DNA of 16,222 bases, taken from assembly GCA_946401765.1 (NCBI GenBank), contig CAMIVJ010000018.1:1-16222 (forward strand). Reading direction: 5' to 3'. The notes under the pieces were generated by a model. The model was given only the letters and a program-made list of their open reading frames with translations, ran no database searches and had not been told where the DNA came from. Made by a program: the position numbers and the translations under genes. Source of the DNA: an uncultured bacterium (GTDB taxonomy: Bacteria > Verrucomicrobiota > Kiritimatiellia > RFP12 > UBA1067). Position 1 is the stretch's first letter; each line of letters begins with the position of its first letter. Of this stretch, positions 9,001 through 15,066 are shown in pieces.

Positions 9001-11026
9001 ACTCGCTCCACGACGGCATTGCCGTAACGCTCACATACGGACATGCCGCCGCCACCACGCCAACTCCATCGCCGGATTCTTCGTACACTGGATTGTTGTC
9101 TCTGTTCATCGTCGCCGTCTTGCGCGAGTCGGCCGCCGTGGCTAGCGTGTTCGTGAAGGTGAAGTCGTAGAGCGCCGCGACGCCGGTCACCTTCACGTAT
9201 GTGCCGTCGCCGCGCGTCGCATTGCCGTTCTCGACCGTGAGCGTCTCCGTCGTGCCGTCGAAGCGCGCAAGCTCAACGTACGAGACGCCAGCGAGGCCCG
9301 TGGCTGCGAAGACGTCCTTCGCGTACTCCTCGATGGACTCGGCAATCGCAACGGACGATCCCTCGCCGAAAGAGAAGCCGTCGGGAAGTTCGCGGGAAGC
9401 GCCAAGAGCGTAGCATGTGTGCGCGCCGAGCGTGATCGCGCCCTCAACAGAGTCGAGATCCAGGTACGACAGGTCGCTCTGGGTCACGACATGGCCATCC
9501 GCGCCCGCGATGGTTAGCGAGCCAGGGCACACCACGCGCAGCGCCCTCGTGATAGGCGCATTGACCTCAAACGTGTCGCCGTCGGCGAACTCGAGCGTCT
9601 CTACGGACGCCGGATCGTACGCGTTTACGATCTGGAATCCAGCAATGCCGCCGCGCGCACCGTTGGCGTTGTTCGCGCCCTTGATCGTGAGCGTGGAGGC
9701 CGTCTGCCCCTCTACGCGCAGCGCGTTGGCGCCATATTCAGGGAGGCGCGTACGGGAGAAGCCCCAGCGCGTTGCGGCGGTGGAGTCCGCGCCGGAGGCT
9801 AGCTCGGTGGCGCCATTGGAGGCGCTCCAGCGGTAGGGCGTGCCGTTGACGGTGACCGGGCCGAACTTCGTCTCGGAGGTGTCGGTGCAAGTGTACACGA
9901 TCACGTCGTAGATTCTGTATGGAATGCCGGTCACGGTGATCTGCGCCCTGTCACCGCCGTCGTCGAGATAGGCGTTGACGAGGTTGTACATCGGCACGTA
10001 GTCGCTTTTCCAGTTCCAGCCGTTATTGGCCTTGAGGTGCACCGTCACGGCGGAGAGCTCGGCGGTGGTCTCGGCCGCTCCGTCCCACTCCATGACTGGC
10101 ACGGAGAGGTCTACGTCGAAGGCCGACGAGTTGCTCATGCCGTCCTCGGTCCACGCCTCGCCGGGAACGCGCTCAAGACCATAGACGGCAGGCTTCACGC
10201 CTACGCCGCTGTATCTGGACTGCAGGTTCACGCTTATGACCTTGGTCTTCGAGACGGCGCGCGTGTCTTCGCCTATCGCGGCCATGTCGCGCACGATCTG
10301 GATGGCCGCTATGCCCTGGGGATTGGCCGAGCCGGAGAGGTAGCCGGCCTTGCGCATCGTCAGGGCGAGCATGTCGCCTGTGAGGCCGGTCACCTTAAGG
10401 GCGTTCTTGCCGAGTTCGTAGGCGTCCTGCTGCATGCCCCAGTTGTCGGTGACGGCATTCGCCTTCGTCGTGCCGTTCGCGGCGGTGACGTCGCCCGCAT
10501 AGGGGATTCCGTTCACGCAAACCGCCCTGTAGGCGGGAGAGGTGCCGCTGGATGCCTTGCCGGAGAGGTACACGATCACGTCGTAGCGCTCGTAGGGGAT
10601 GTTCTGCACAACGAGCGCGGCGTCGGTCTGCTCGCCTGATGCGCGCGCGAGCCACGCGCCGCGGAACGCCGGCGAGAGGTTGCTGTTGTTGCCGTAGTTG
10701 GCCACGCCGCTTCCCTCGACCGCCCAGGAGAAGACCACCTCCTCCAGGTTTGTCACAGTCTGGCCAGCGCCGTTCCACGCCGTGACGCCAGTCACGTATC
10801 CGTTGCGCGCGTCGCCCGAGACCCAACGCGCCGTTGCCACGGAGTTCTGCCATGCGGCGTCGGGGATAGTGCCCGCAAGCGTGGCGGTGGAGCCGGTGCC
10901 CGCCATTGTGCAGGCCGAGTCGTTGGAGATGTTCAGACTTATGACGTCAAGCGCCGTGTAGTCGGCGCGGACGGCCATCGCCGCCACGACGACGGCTGCG
11001 GAGAAGAGATTCGTGGTTGTTTTCAT
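6089..11026 (-). CDS. Giant exported protein: tandem binding-like modules, LamG-like domain, autotransporter-type beta-helix
   Basis: 1645 residues. A signal peptide covers about residues 1-21 (MKTTTNLF... ending AVRAD). Two homologous modules occupy about 28-248 and 264-467. Each has a VIS(L/V)N start, a GIPY or NIPY followed by YDVIVY, VNG(I/T)PY, and an (A/G)IA(A/G)(I/F)QIV end. Residues about 617-829 look like a LamG/concanavalin-A fold (YDFTFTN, LTIYLDGIKWKTLAKAD, GVFYALLIYDYAIS). From about 865 onward the chain is Gly/Val/Thr-rich and repetitive, with a passenger-associated repeat around 1098 (KTGAGTLALTTGN, then VRAGTLKLA), indicating a long right-handed beta-helix. No outer-membrane beta-barrel, PEP-CTERM or LPXTG anchor is visible; the protein ends in an aromatic tail (YMRYIGYAENAMYPSMYIIL). 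It is probably a surface or secreted adhesin or glycan-binding protein, by inference. The start is chosen for its signal peptide. There is no SD, and the promoter lies about 110 bases upstream, beyond a heptamer repeat. Confidence 0.92.
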   Translation of the reverse strand: MKTTTNLFSAAVVVAAMAVRADYTALDVISLNISNDSACTMAGTGSTATLAGTIPDAAWQNSVATARWVSGDARNGYVTGVTAWNGAGQTVTNLEEVVFSWAVEGSGVANYGNNSNLSPAFRGAWLARASGEQTDAALVVQNIPYERYDVIVYLSGKASSGTSPAYRAVCVNGIPYAGDVTAANGTTKANAVTDNWGMQQDAYELGKNALKVTGLTGDMLALTMRKAGYLSGSANPQGIAAIQIVRDMAAIGEDTRAVSKTKVISVNLQSRYSGVGVKPAVYGLERVPGEAWTEDGMSNSSAFDVDLSVPVMEWDGAAETTAELSAVTVHLKANNGWNWKSDYVPMYNLVNAYLDDGGDRAQITVTGIPYRIYDVIVYTCTDTSETKFGPVTVNGTPYRWSASNGATELASGADSTAATRWGFSRTRLPEYGANALRVEGQTASTLTIKGANNANGARGGIAGFQIVNAYDPASVETLEFADGDTFEVNAPITRALRVVCPGSLTIAGADGHVVTQSDLSYLDLDSVEGAITLGAHTCYALGASRELPDGFSFGEGSSVAIAESIEEYAKDVFAATGLAGVSYVELARFDGTTETLTVENGNATRGDGTYVKVTGVAALYDFTFTNTLATAADSRKTATMNRDNNPVYEESGDGVGVVAAACPYVSVTAMPSWSEFSTVMVAKMPSEAKKVLISFGSTYSSKALFLATGEKMNEVLVGYGSTSSSEILTTMTVPNAAASRHVYGFELSEAKTKLTIYLDGIKWKTLAKADGFTLGVSSHAGIQAGSGYGGLPAGGYGRPSDGVFYALLIYDYAISSAQRALIGEMYPYSPVGGAFSRTVSGAEDLRTEVSTWTRSGDAAPAYSMPGVGSAVTVAASGDAVLNVNDSVMVESLSLGGEGAIVLKRGGGVLSSSGLTTISTAVTIEEGAAEISGAPVVIGEGGSLVFDYSGFVLDGFTDDGHLIPLTGEMEEQPEGVVTCRVPEGRAARLNKAALVYTGGCYQLRVALDHSPSNVYLDAGATALDDDTMGTIDPEGENPVRCYVAAGDTVCFSAADSVVENRTYPVAGYDFGELAASVVIDVAAGESVVNSQRFTGPSGKVVKTGAGTLALTTGNSASLDVRAGTLKLAHSGNYSFWNAADGLPSVAVANGATFDVNGSQGYKAAVTLAEGAVWTNTGADLGDGMAQAHALALEGNAYVVAASEFGVLANGWSATTLDLAGHTLEKTGADKFFLCNCTISGTGTVKVSEGDLCLCNGVQADGVTFDVAYDCTLKVRSLGDAASGVTGAVFAGAGTLDLGTARPESPLVFAEESALSLKVTLASYTEAEVRIPYTGSPGEVKVYEPDWSTECAGAKVKFENGYVVIGVDVASLTYANPANSDSATFTYVFTGVAGDDWENILGWAKVENHRWKAYSNELAPALAGSVYDSVVFDGALMAEGQRSAHVDLLEGWTLRVGAFNGANVVIDRVKKQQGGCFYMVDETSRLTLGVNTRAGNNGGAVDFYVAAAGGLVFTGDFDFTGCSPVRYSLSGAGSVAFEAGTTKGSQALVRVLKVPVGERGGARRRGVITKRLIAFNPSSANVAFDLSNVTVTSDTGVAMTRVEKTLTGGLVDSVGEYTLSQEADGVYMRYIGYAENAMYPSMYIILR
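9620..10945 (-). repeat. Two tandem copies of a ~200-residue protein module within the 1645-residue protein
   Basis: Module 1 (about residues 28-248) and module 2 (about 264-467) align through YDVIVY, VNG(I/T)PY, a WGMQQ or WGFSR block, AL(K/R)V and a terminal QIV. The DNA retains a 19-base identity at 9893-9911 and 10568-10586. The rest has diverged, so this looks like an old intragenic duplication. The module resembles carbohydrate-binding-like units recalled from PVC surface proteins; no named family is assigned. Confidence 0.75.
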
Positions 11027-11033
11027 GGTGGCT

Positions 11034-11092
11034 CGTGGTTCGTGATTCGTGATCCGTGGTGCGTGGTGCGTGATTCGTGGTGCGTGGTGCGT
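11034..11092 (+). repeat. Heptanucleotide tandem repeat, consensus CGTGRTN, about 8.5 units
   Basis: Eight consecutive 7-base units start at 11034: cgtggtt, cgtgatt, cgtgatc, cgtggtg, cgtggtg, cgtgatt, cgtggtg, cgtggtg, then a partial cgt. All units keep CGTG, vary G/A at position 5, keep T at position 6 and vary at position 7. The pair cgtggtg-cgtggtg occurs twice, so there is also a higher-order pattern. The tract begins 8 bases before the start codon of the 1645-residue gene and lies in its predicted 5' leader. Confidence 0.9.
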
Positions 11093-11136
11093 TTAAGTAT
11101 TGGCACATTTGCTTTCCCACTGTTCAGACGGAACGC

Positions 11137-11165
11137 AGTTTACCAAATTTCAGTTTCCAAAACAA
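11137..11165 (-). promoter_or_regulatory. Predicted promoter of the 1645-residue surface protein gene
   Basis: On the minus strand TTGTTT (11160-11165) is followed by a 17-base spacer and TAAACT (11137-11142). The -10 is preceded by TTTGG, giving an extended TGn. The predicted transcript starts near 11130, leaving a leader of about 104 bases that contains the heptamer tract. This differs from the other first genes here, whose -10 boxes abut the start codon. Confidence 0.6.
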
Positions 11166-11167
11166 GT

Positions 11168-11182
11168 GGCATTTGCAATGCC
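11168..11182. promoter_or_regulatory. Perfect 6-bp inverted repeat between divergent promoters, possible operator
   Basis: GGCATT-TGC-AATGCC is a perfect inverted repeat. It lies 2 bases upstream of the -35 box of the minus-strand promoter and about 29 bases upstream of the plus-strand -35. The position suits a regulator binding site for the divergent pair, but the arms are short and chance is possible. Confidence 0.3.
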
Positions 11183-11210
11183 TCTGGTTCGTGATCCGTG
11201 ATTCGCGGGG
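11183..11210 (+). repeat. Second, short heptamer tract
   Basis: After a degenerate unit tctggtt come cgtgatc (11190-11196), cgtgatt (11197-11203) and a degenerate cgcgggg. The units match the main tract at 11034-11092 and keep the same orientation. The tract ends one base before the -35 box of the plus-strand beta-helix gene. Confidence 0.65.
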
Positions 11211-11211
11211 C

Positions 11212-11240
11212 TTGCGCCTTCAGACGACATTTGGTATTCT
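11212..11240 (+). promoter_or_regulatory. Predicted leaderless promoter of the beta-helix gene
   Basis: TTGCGC (11212-11217), a 17-base spacer and TATTCT (11235-11240) preceded by TTTGG. The -10 ends exactly 6 bases before the ATG at 11247, which would place +1 at the A of the start codon. No SD is present. Confidence 0.65.
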
Positions 11241-11246
11241 ATCGGC

Positions 11247-12932
11247 ATGAAACACGTAGTTATTGTCTCGTTTGCAATGATGGCCGCAGTGGCGGCTGCG
11301 GCCACAGAGGACGTAGTGAGAGCGTCTTCGTTTGGATTCGATTCCGTTGACTCGACGGACGTACTTCAGAAGGCGCTCGACTCGGGCGCGAAGAAGATCG
11401 TCATCGACGCCCAGGCGTCGCCTTGGATCACGCGCCCGCTCTTCGTGCGCTCGAACTGCGAGATCGTGTTCGAGCGCGGCGCTGAGGTCGTGGCGAAGAA
11501 AGGCGAATTCCTCGGAAAGAACGATTCGCTCTTTACGCTCAAATGCTGCGAGAACGTCAAGATCAGCGGCTACGGCGCCGTTCTGCGCATGCACCGCGCG
11601 GACTACGCGGCGGCTCCATACGTCAAGGCTGAATGGCGCATGAGCCTCAACCTCCTCAGCTGCCGCAACGTCACGATCGAGGGCCTCACGCTCGTGGAGT
11701 CAGGCGGAGACGGCGTGTACCTGGGCGTAGCGAGAGGGAACGGACCCTGCCGCGACATCGTTCTGCGCGATATCGTGTGCGACCGCCACTACCGCCAGGG
11801 CATCAGCGTGATCTCCGCGCGCAACCTGCTAATCGAACGCTGCACCCTTCGCGGCACTGGCGGCACCGCTCCCGCCGCGGGCATCGACTTTGAACCTAAC
11901 CGCCCAAGCGAGGAACTTTCTGACATCGTGATGCGCGACTGCATCGTCACCAACAACCACGGCGCCGGCATCCAGTTCTACCTCGGTCAGCTCAATGCCT
12001 CGTCAAAACCCGTCTCCGTCAAGATTCTCAACTGCCGCTCAACCGGCAACTCGCGCGGCTTCTGGCTGGGGAATGGACACGCACGCACTCACGTGCGCGG
12101 CAGCGTGACATGCGAGAACAGCTTTTTCGCAACGAAGAATGCGCCCGCAACATACATCCCTCCAACGTCTGATGACGCAGTCGCCGTCTCGTTCAAGAAC
12201 TGTCGCCTCATTGACTTCCAGGCGTTGTCGTCGCTTCTCGGCGACGCTCCTGCACGCCGCGAGTTCAACCCAGCCGCCGCACATCCTTTCGATGCCCGCC
12301 CCGGCGAGGTCGTTCACCTCAAGCCATTCCGCTTCCGCAACGGCGTGACATACCGCTTCTACATGGCCGCACCCGGCGAGGCGAAGTTCTCCGGACGTTT
12401 CACAAAAGTCGGGAAGCCGGACTTCAAGGCCGAGCCCGTGGTGTTCAAGAACGCGGAAGGCAAAACCTGCGCCACCGTATCTATCGACGGCACTGATGAA
12501 ACTCCGTTCTCTTTCAAGGCGGAGAAGGCTGGCTTCTACACGATGACCGCCAGCGCCGGATCGCACGCCTTCGGCCTTTCAGCCACTTCCGTGCCGATAG
12601 CGGTTGTGCCGTCTGGATCCTTCCGTTCCATCTACGCAACCACGGGGACGCTTTTCTTCCGCGCCGCGGAGAATACGCCGTTCGTCGTGGCCGTCTCGGG
12701 CGACAACGCTAAAGAGCGAGTGCGCGCGAAGGTGGCGGATCCTTCGGGGAACATGGTGTGGGAGGCAGACCAGATCTTCGACTGGACGGCGTACTCCTCG
12801 GGCAAGCGTCCCGCTACAGGCCTATGGCGAGTCACGTTCGCCCACCCCACGGGACACGCCTTCGAAGACTTCTCGATTCTGCTTCAGGGCGCCGTGCCTG
12901 AATTCTTCCTCACCCCCGAAAAATGCTGGTGA
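11247..12932 (+). CDS. Secreted right-handed parallel beta-helix protein, pectate-lyase-like superfamily
   Basis: 561 residues. The signal peptide is about residues 1-19 (MKHVVIVSFAMMAAVAAAA). A typical N-cap follows (DSTDVLQKALDSGAKKIVID). Residues about 50-330 are rungs of a parallel beta-helix with regular asparagine/cysteine-rich turns: CENVKISGYGAVL, CRNVTIEGLTLVESGGDGVYLG, RDIVLRDIVC, ARNLLIERCTL, SDIVMRDCIV. Acidic residues at turns, such as D155 in SGGDGVYLG and D214/E216 in GIDFEPN, are candidate catalytic or ligand residues. Residues about 345-555 form a beta-rich C-terminal part, probably one or two sandwich domains. Proteins of this fold include polysaccharide lyases, GH28-like hydrolases and epimerases; the substrate cannot be read from the sequence. 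It is transcribed away from the giant surface gene across a shared regulatory region and converges on glgB with a 38-base gap. The start is fixed by the signal peptide and the abutting -10 box. Confidence 0.92.
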   Translation: MKHVVIVSFAMMAAVAAAATEDVVRASSFGFDSVDSTDVLQKALDSGAKKIVIDAQASPWITRPLFVRSNCEIVFERGAEVVAKKGEFLGKNDSLFTLKCCENVKISGYGAVLRMHRADYAAAPYVKAEWRMSLNLLSCRNVTIEGLTLVESGGDGVYLGVARGNGPCRDIVLRDIVCDRHYRQGISVISARNLLIERCTLRGTGGTAPAAGIDFEPNRPSEELSDIVMRDCIVTNNHGAGIQFYLGQLNASSKPVSVKILNCRSTGNSRGFWLGNGHARTHVRGSVTCENSFFATKNAPATYIPPTSDDAVAVSFKNCRLIDFQALSSLLGDAPARREFNPAAAHPFDARPGEVVHLKPFRFRNGVTYRFYMAAPGEAKFSGRFTKVGKPDFKAEPVVFKNAEGKTCATVSIDGTDETPFSFKAEKAGFYTMTASAGSHAFGLSATSVPIAVVPSGSFRSIYATTGTLFFRAAENTPFVVAVSGDNAKERVRAKVADPSGNMVWEADQIFDWTAYSSGKRPATGLWRVTFAHPTGHAFEDFSILLQGAVPEFFLTPEKCW

Positions 12933-12970
12933 CATTTTCAGATGGCGCAATGATCTCCACATTTTCGCCC
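12933..12970. other. Convergent intergenic gap without a clear terminator
   Basis: The 38 bases between the stop of the beta-helix gene and the stop of glgB hold no strong GC stem with a U-run on either strand. A GGCG...CGCC pairing exists, but the loop is about 19 bases. Termination is either factor-dependent or lies inside the opposing gene. Confidence 0.5.
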
Positions 12971-14989
12971 TCAGCGCATGTGACGCAGGACGAGCGCGGT
13001 GCGGGCTGGCAGGTACAGGCGCACGTAGGCGGCGCGCGCGCCGTCTTCTTCGATCACTTCCGGCGTGAACGTCTGGCCTGGTACGATGCGCCCTTCTCCG
13101 CCGAAGCGCGGCTCGTCGGTATCGAGCGCAAGGCGCCATCTGCCGCCCTCCGGCACGCGTATGCCGTAGCCGGTGAACGACTGCGAAGGATTGAAGTTGA
13201 AGACGAAGAGCAGCTTCCCTCGCCTGAACGCAAGCACCTTGTCGCCTTCATGGGCGCATACGCGCTCGGGCTCGCCAAGGGCGCCGCCAACTGTTTTCAG
13301 CATCGCCGCGTCAAAGTCGCCTAGGGCCTTGAAGCGGAGGCGCGGATCGTCGCGCAGCGACCACTGCCGGCGCGCATGATGGTAGCTCCAGCCGTTCTCG
13401 GCGCGCGGAAAGTCGATCCACTCGGGGTGGCCGAACTCGTTGCCCATGAAGTTTAGGTACGCGTCGCGCGCAAGGCCGCGCGTGGCGAGGCGCGCCATCT
13501 TGTGGAGGGCCATGCCGCGCGCGATCACAAGGCTATGCTGGTCAACGCCCATGCCATCGTACACAGCGGCATCCACAAGCTGGAAGAAGAACGTCTTGCC
13601 GCCTACGAGAGCCTGATCGTGGCTCTCGACGTACGACACCACCTTCTCCTCGGCGCGCTTGTTGGTGAGCTCCCAGTAGATGCCGCCCATGCTCCAGTCC
13701 TCGTCGCGCACCTTCTCGGCGATGCGGAACCAGTAGTCGGGCACGCCCATGGCCATGCGGTAGTCGAAGCCGAGGCCGCAGTCGGAAAGAGGAGCGGCGC
13801 AGCCGGGAAGGCCGCTAACGTCCTCGGCGATCGTGAGGGCGGCGGGGTTGACCTCGTGTATGACGCGGTTGGCAAGAGCGAGATAGCACCATGCGTCGTC
13901 GTCCATCGAGCCGTCGAAGTAGTGGGCGTAGTCGGTGAAGGCGCGGCCGAGGCCGTGGTCCCAGTAGAGCATCGACGTGACGCCGTCGAAACGGAAGCCG
14001 TCGAAACGGTATTCGTCTAGCCAGAAGCGGCAGTTGGAGAGGAGGAAGTGCAGCACCTCGGTTTTGCCGTAGTCGAAGCAGCGAGAGTCCCACGCCGAAT
14101 GCCAGCCTTTGGGTCCGTCGTGGAAATACTGGTACGGCGTGCCGTCGAAGAGGGAGAGTCCGTCGCGCTCGTTCTTCACGGCGTGGGAGTGGACGATGTC
14201 CATTATCACCCTAAGGCCCATTCCGTGCGCCTCGTCCACGAGCGATTTGAGGTCCTCCGGCGTTCCGAAGCGCGAGCTCGCCGCGAAGAAGCTCGACACG
14301 TGGTACCCGAAGCTGCCGTAGTACGGATGCTCCATCACGGCCATGAGCTGCACGGTGTTGTATCCGGCCGCCTTGATGCGGGGAAGCATGTTGTCGCGGA
14401 ACTCGGCGTATGTGGCCACGCGCCCTTCTTCGGACGCCATGCCAACGTGCGCCTCGTAGATGATCGGGGAGCCAGAAACTCTAGGTGGAGAATGCTTCCA
14501 GACGTATGGCTGCTTCGGCGCCCATACCTGCGCGCTGAAGAGATTGGTGGAGGCGTCCTGCACAACGCGCCGCGCGTAGGCGGGGATGCGCTCTCCGCCG
14601 CCGCCTGGCCAACGCATCTCAAGGCGGTAGAACTGACCGTGGCGAATGGCGCGCGCGGGGAAGGTGCCGATCCACACGCCGCTGCGCGCGCGCCTGAGCT
14701 TGAAGCCAGGCTGGAGCTTCCAGCCGGAGAAGTCGCCCACAAGCCACATCTCGGTGGCGTTTGGCGCCCATTCGCGGAACGTCCAGCCGCGTTTCGTGCG
14801 ATGGAGCCCGAAGTACTCATGGGCGCTTGCCCAGTCGGCAAGCGACGTGCCGCCCGCCACAAGCTCGGCCGCGCGTGCGCGGGCGTGCGCGGCTCGTCCG
14901 CGCACTGCCTCCGCGTAGGGGGCGAGGTAGGGGTCGTCAAGCAGATGTGGACGCTTCCTCTTAGAATCACGCTTCATGTGCTTCTCCAT
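12971..14989 (-). CDS. glgB: 1,4-alpha-glucan branching enzyme, GH13_8 (eukaryotic-type)
   Basis: 672 residues from the chosen start. The enzyme cuts alpha-1,4 glucan chains and reattaches them as alpha-1,6 branches in cytoplasmic glycogen. The N-terminal helix with DPYLAPYAEAVRGR precedes a CBM48 domain (about 56-130, YFGLHRTKRGWTFREWAP). The barrel carries all four GH13 regions: DIVHSH (D264), YRFDGFRFDGVTSM (nucleophile D335), TIAEDVSGLPG (acid E389) and YVESHDQALVG (D458). GFRFDGVTSM, AEDVSG and FDYRMAMGVPDYW are typical of the GH13_8 class of eukaryotes and some bacteria rather than the common bacterial GH13_9 form. A C-terminal beta domain ends at LVLRHMR. An ATG three codons earlier (14998) is in frame, but the TAGAAT -10 box directly abuts it and the expected transcript starts after it, so 14989 is preferred. 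No other glycogen gene is in the window. No SD is present. Confidence 0.96.
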   Translation of the reverse strand: MEKHMKRDSKRKRPHLLDDPYLAPYAEAVRGRAAHARARAAELVAGGTSLADWASAHEYFGLHRTKRGWTFREWAPNATEMWLVGDFSGWKLQPGFKLRRARSGVWIGTFPARAIRHGQFYRLEMRWPGGGGERIPAYARRVVQDASTNLFSAQVWAPKQPYVWKHSPPRVSGSPIIYEAHVGMASEEGRVATYAEFRDNMLPRIKAAGYNTVQLMAVMEHPYYGSFGYHVSSFFAASSRFGTPEDLKSLVDEAHGMGLRVIMDIVHSHAVKNERDGLSLFDGTPYQYFHDGPKGWHSAWDSRCFDYGKTEVLHFLLSNCRFWLDEYRFDGFRFDGVTSMLYWDHGLGRAFTDYAHYFDGSMDDDAWCYLALANRVIHEVNPAALTIAEDVSGLPGCAAPLSDCGLGFDYRMAMGVPDYWFRIAEKVRDEDWSMGGIYWELTNKRAEEKVVSYVESHDQALVGGKTFFFQLVDAAVYDGMGVDQHSLVIARGMALHKMARLATRGLARDAYLNFMGNEFGHPEWIDFPRAENGWSYHHARRQWSLRDDPRLRFKALGDFDAAMLKTVGGALGEPERVCAHEGDKVLAFRRGKLLFVFNFNPSQSFTGYGIRVPEGGRWRLALDTDEPRFGGEGRIVPGQTFTPEVIEEDGARAAYVRLYLPARTALVLRHMR

Positions 14990-14998
14990 TCGGCGCAT

Positions 14999-15028
14999 AT
15001 TCTACAAAATCCCCGGGCCTCATGTCAA
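14999..15028 (-). promoter_or_regulatory. Promoter of glgB, consensus -35, near-leaderless
   Basis: The minus strand has a perfect TTGACA (15023-15028), an 18-base spacer and TAGAAT (14999-15004). From the -10 to the ATG at 14989 there are 9 bases, giving a predicted leader of about 3 bases. This is the strongest sigma-70 match in the window, and it argues against translation starting at the ATG at 14998. Confidence 0.75.
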
Positions 15029-15030
15029 CA

Positions 15031-15060
15031 TTGCCATTGCGCCACGGAATGTGGTAAAAT
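15031..15060 (+). promoter_or_regulatory. Leaderless promoter of the TPR-containing secreted protein gene
   Basis: TTGCCA (15031-15036), an 18-base spacer and TAAAAT (15055-15060) preceded by TGTGG. The -10 ends 6 bases before the ATG at 15067, so +1 would be the A of ATG. Its -35 is only 2 bases from the -35 of the divergent glgB promoter. Confidence 0.65.
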
Positions 15061-15066
15061 AATGTC

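Noticed and set aside
6089..11026. Classical type V autotransporter
   Set aside because: Passenger-type repeats are present, but the C-terminus has no ~280-residue beta-barrel domain.
11034..11092. CRISPR-like array
   Set aside because: The units are 7 bases, contiguous and without spacers; this is a simple tandem repeat. No cas gene is in the window.
12933..12970. Bidirectional terminator between convergent genes
   Set aside because: No stem of useful length with an adjacent T-run could be found on either strand.
14990..14998. Upstream in-frame ATG of glgB at 14998
   Set aside because: The TAGAAT -10 box directly abuts this ATG and the predicted +1 lies downstream of it, so it would not be on the mRNA. 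The ATG at 14989 fits the transcript.
15062..15064. Alternative ATG 5 bases before the TPR gene start
   Set aside because: It is in a different frame; only the ATG at 15067 opens the frame with a signal peptide.
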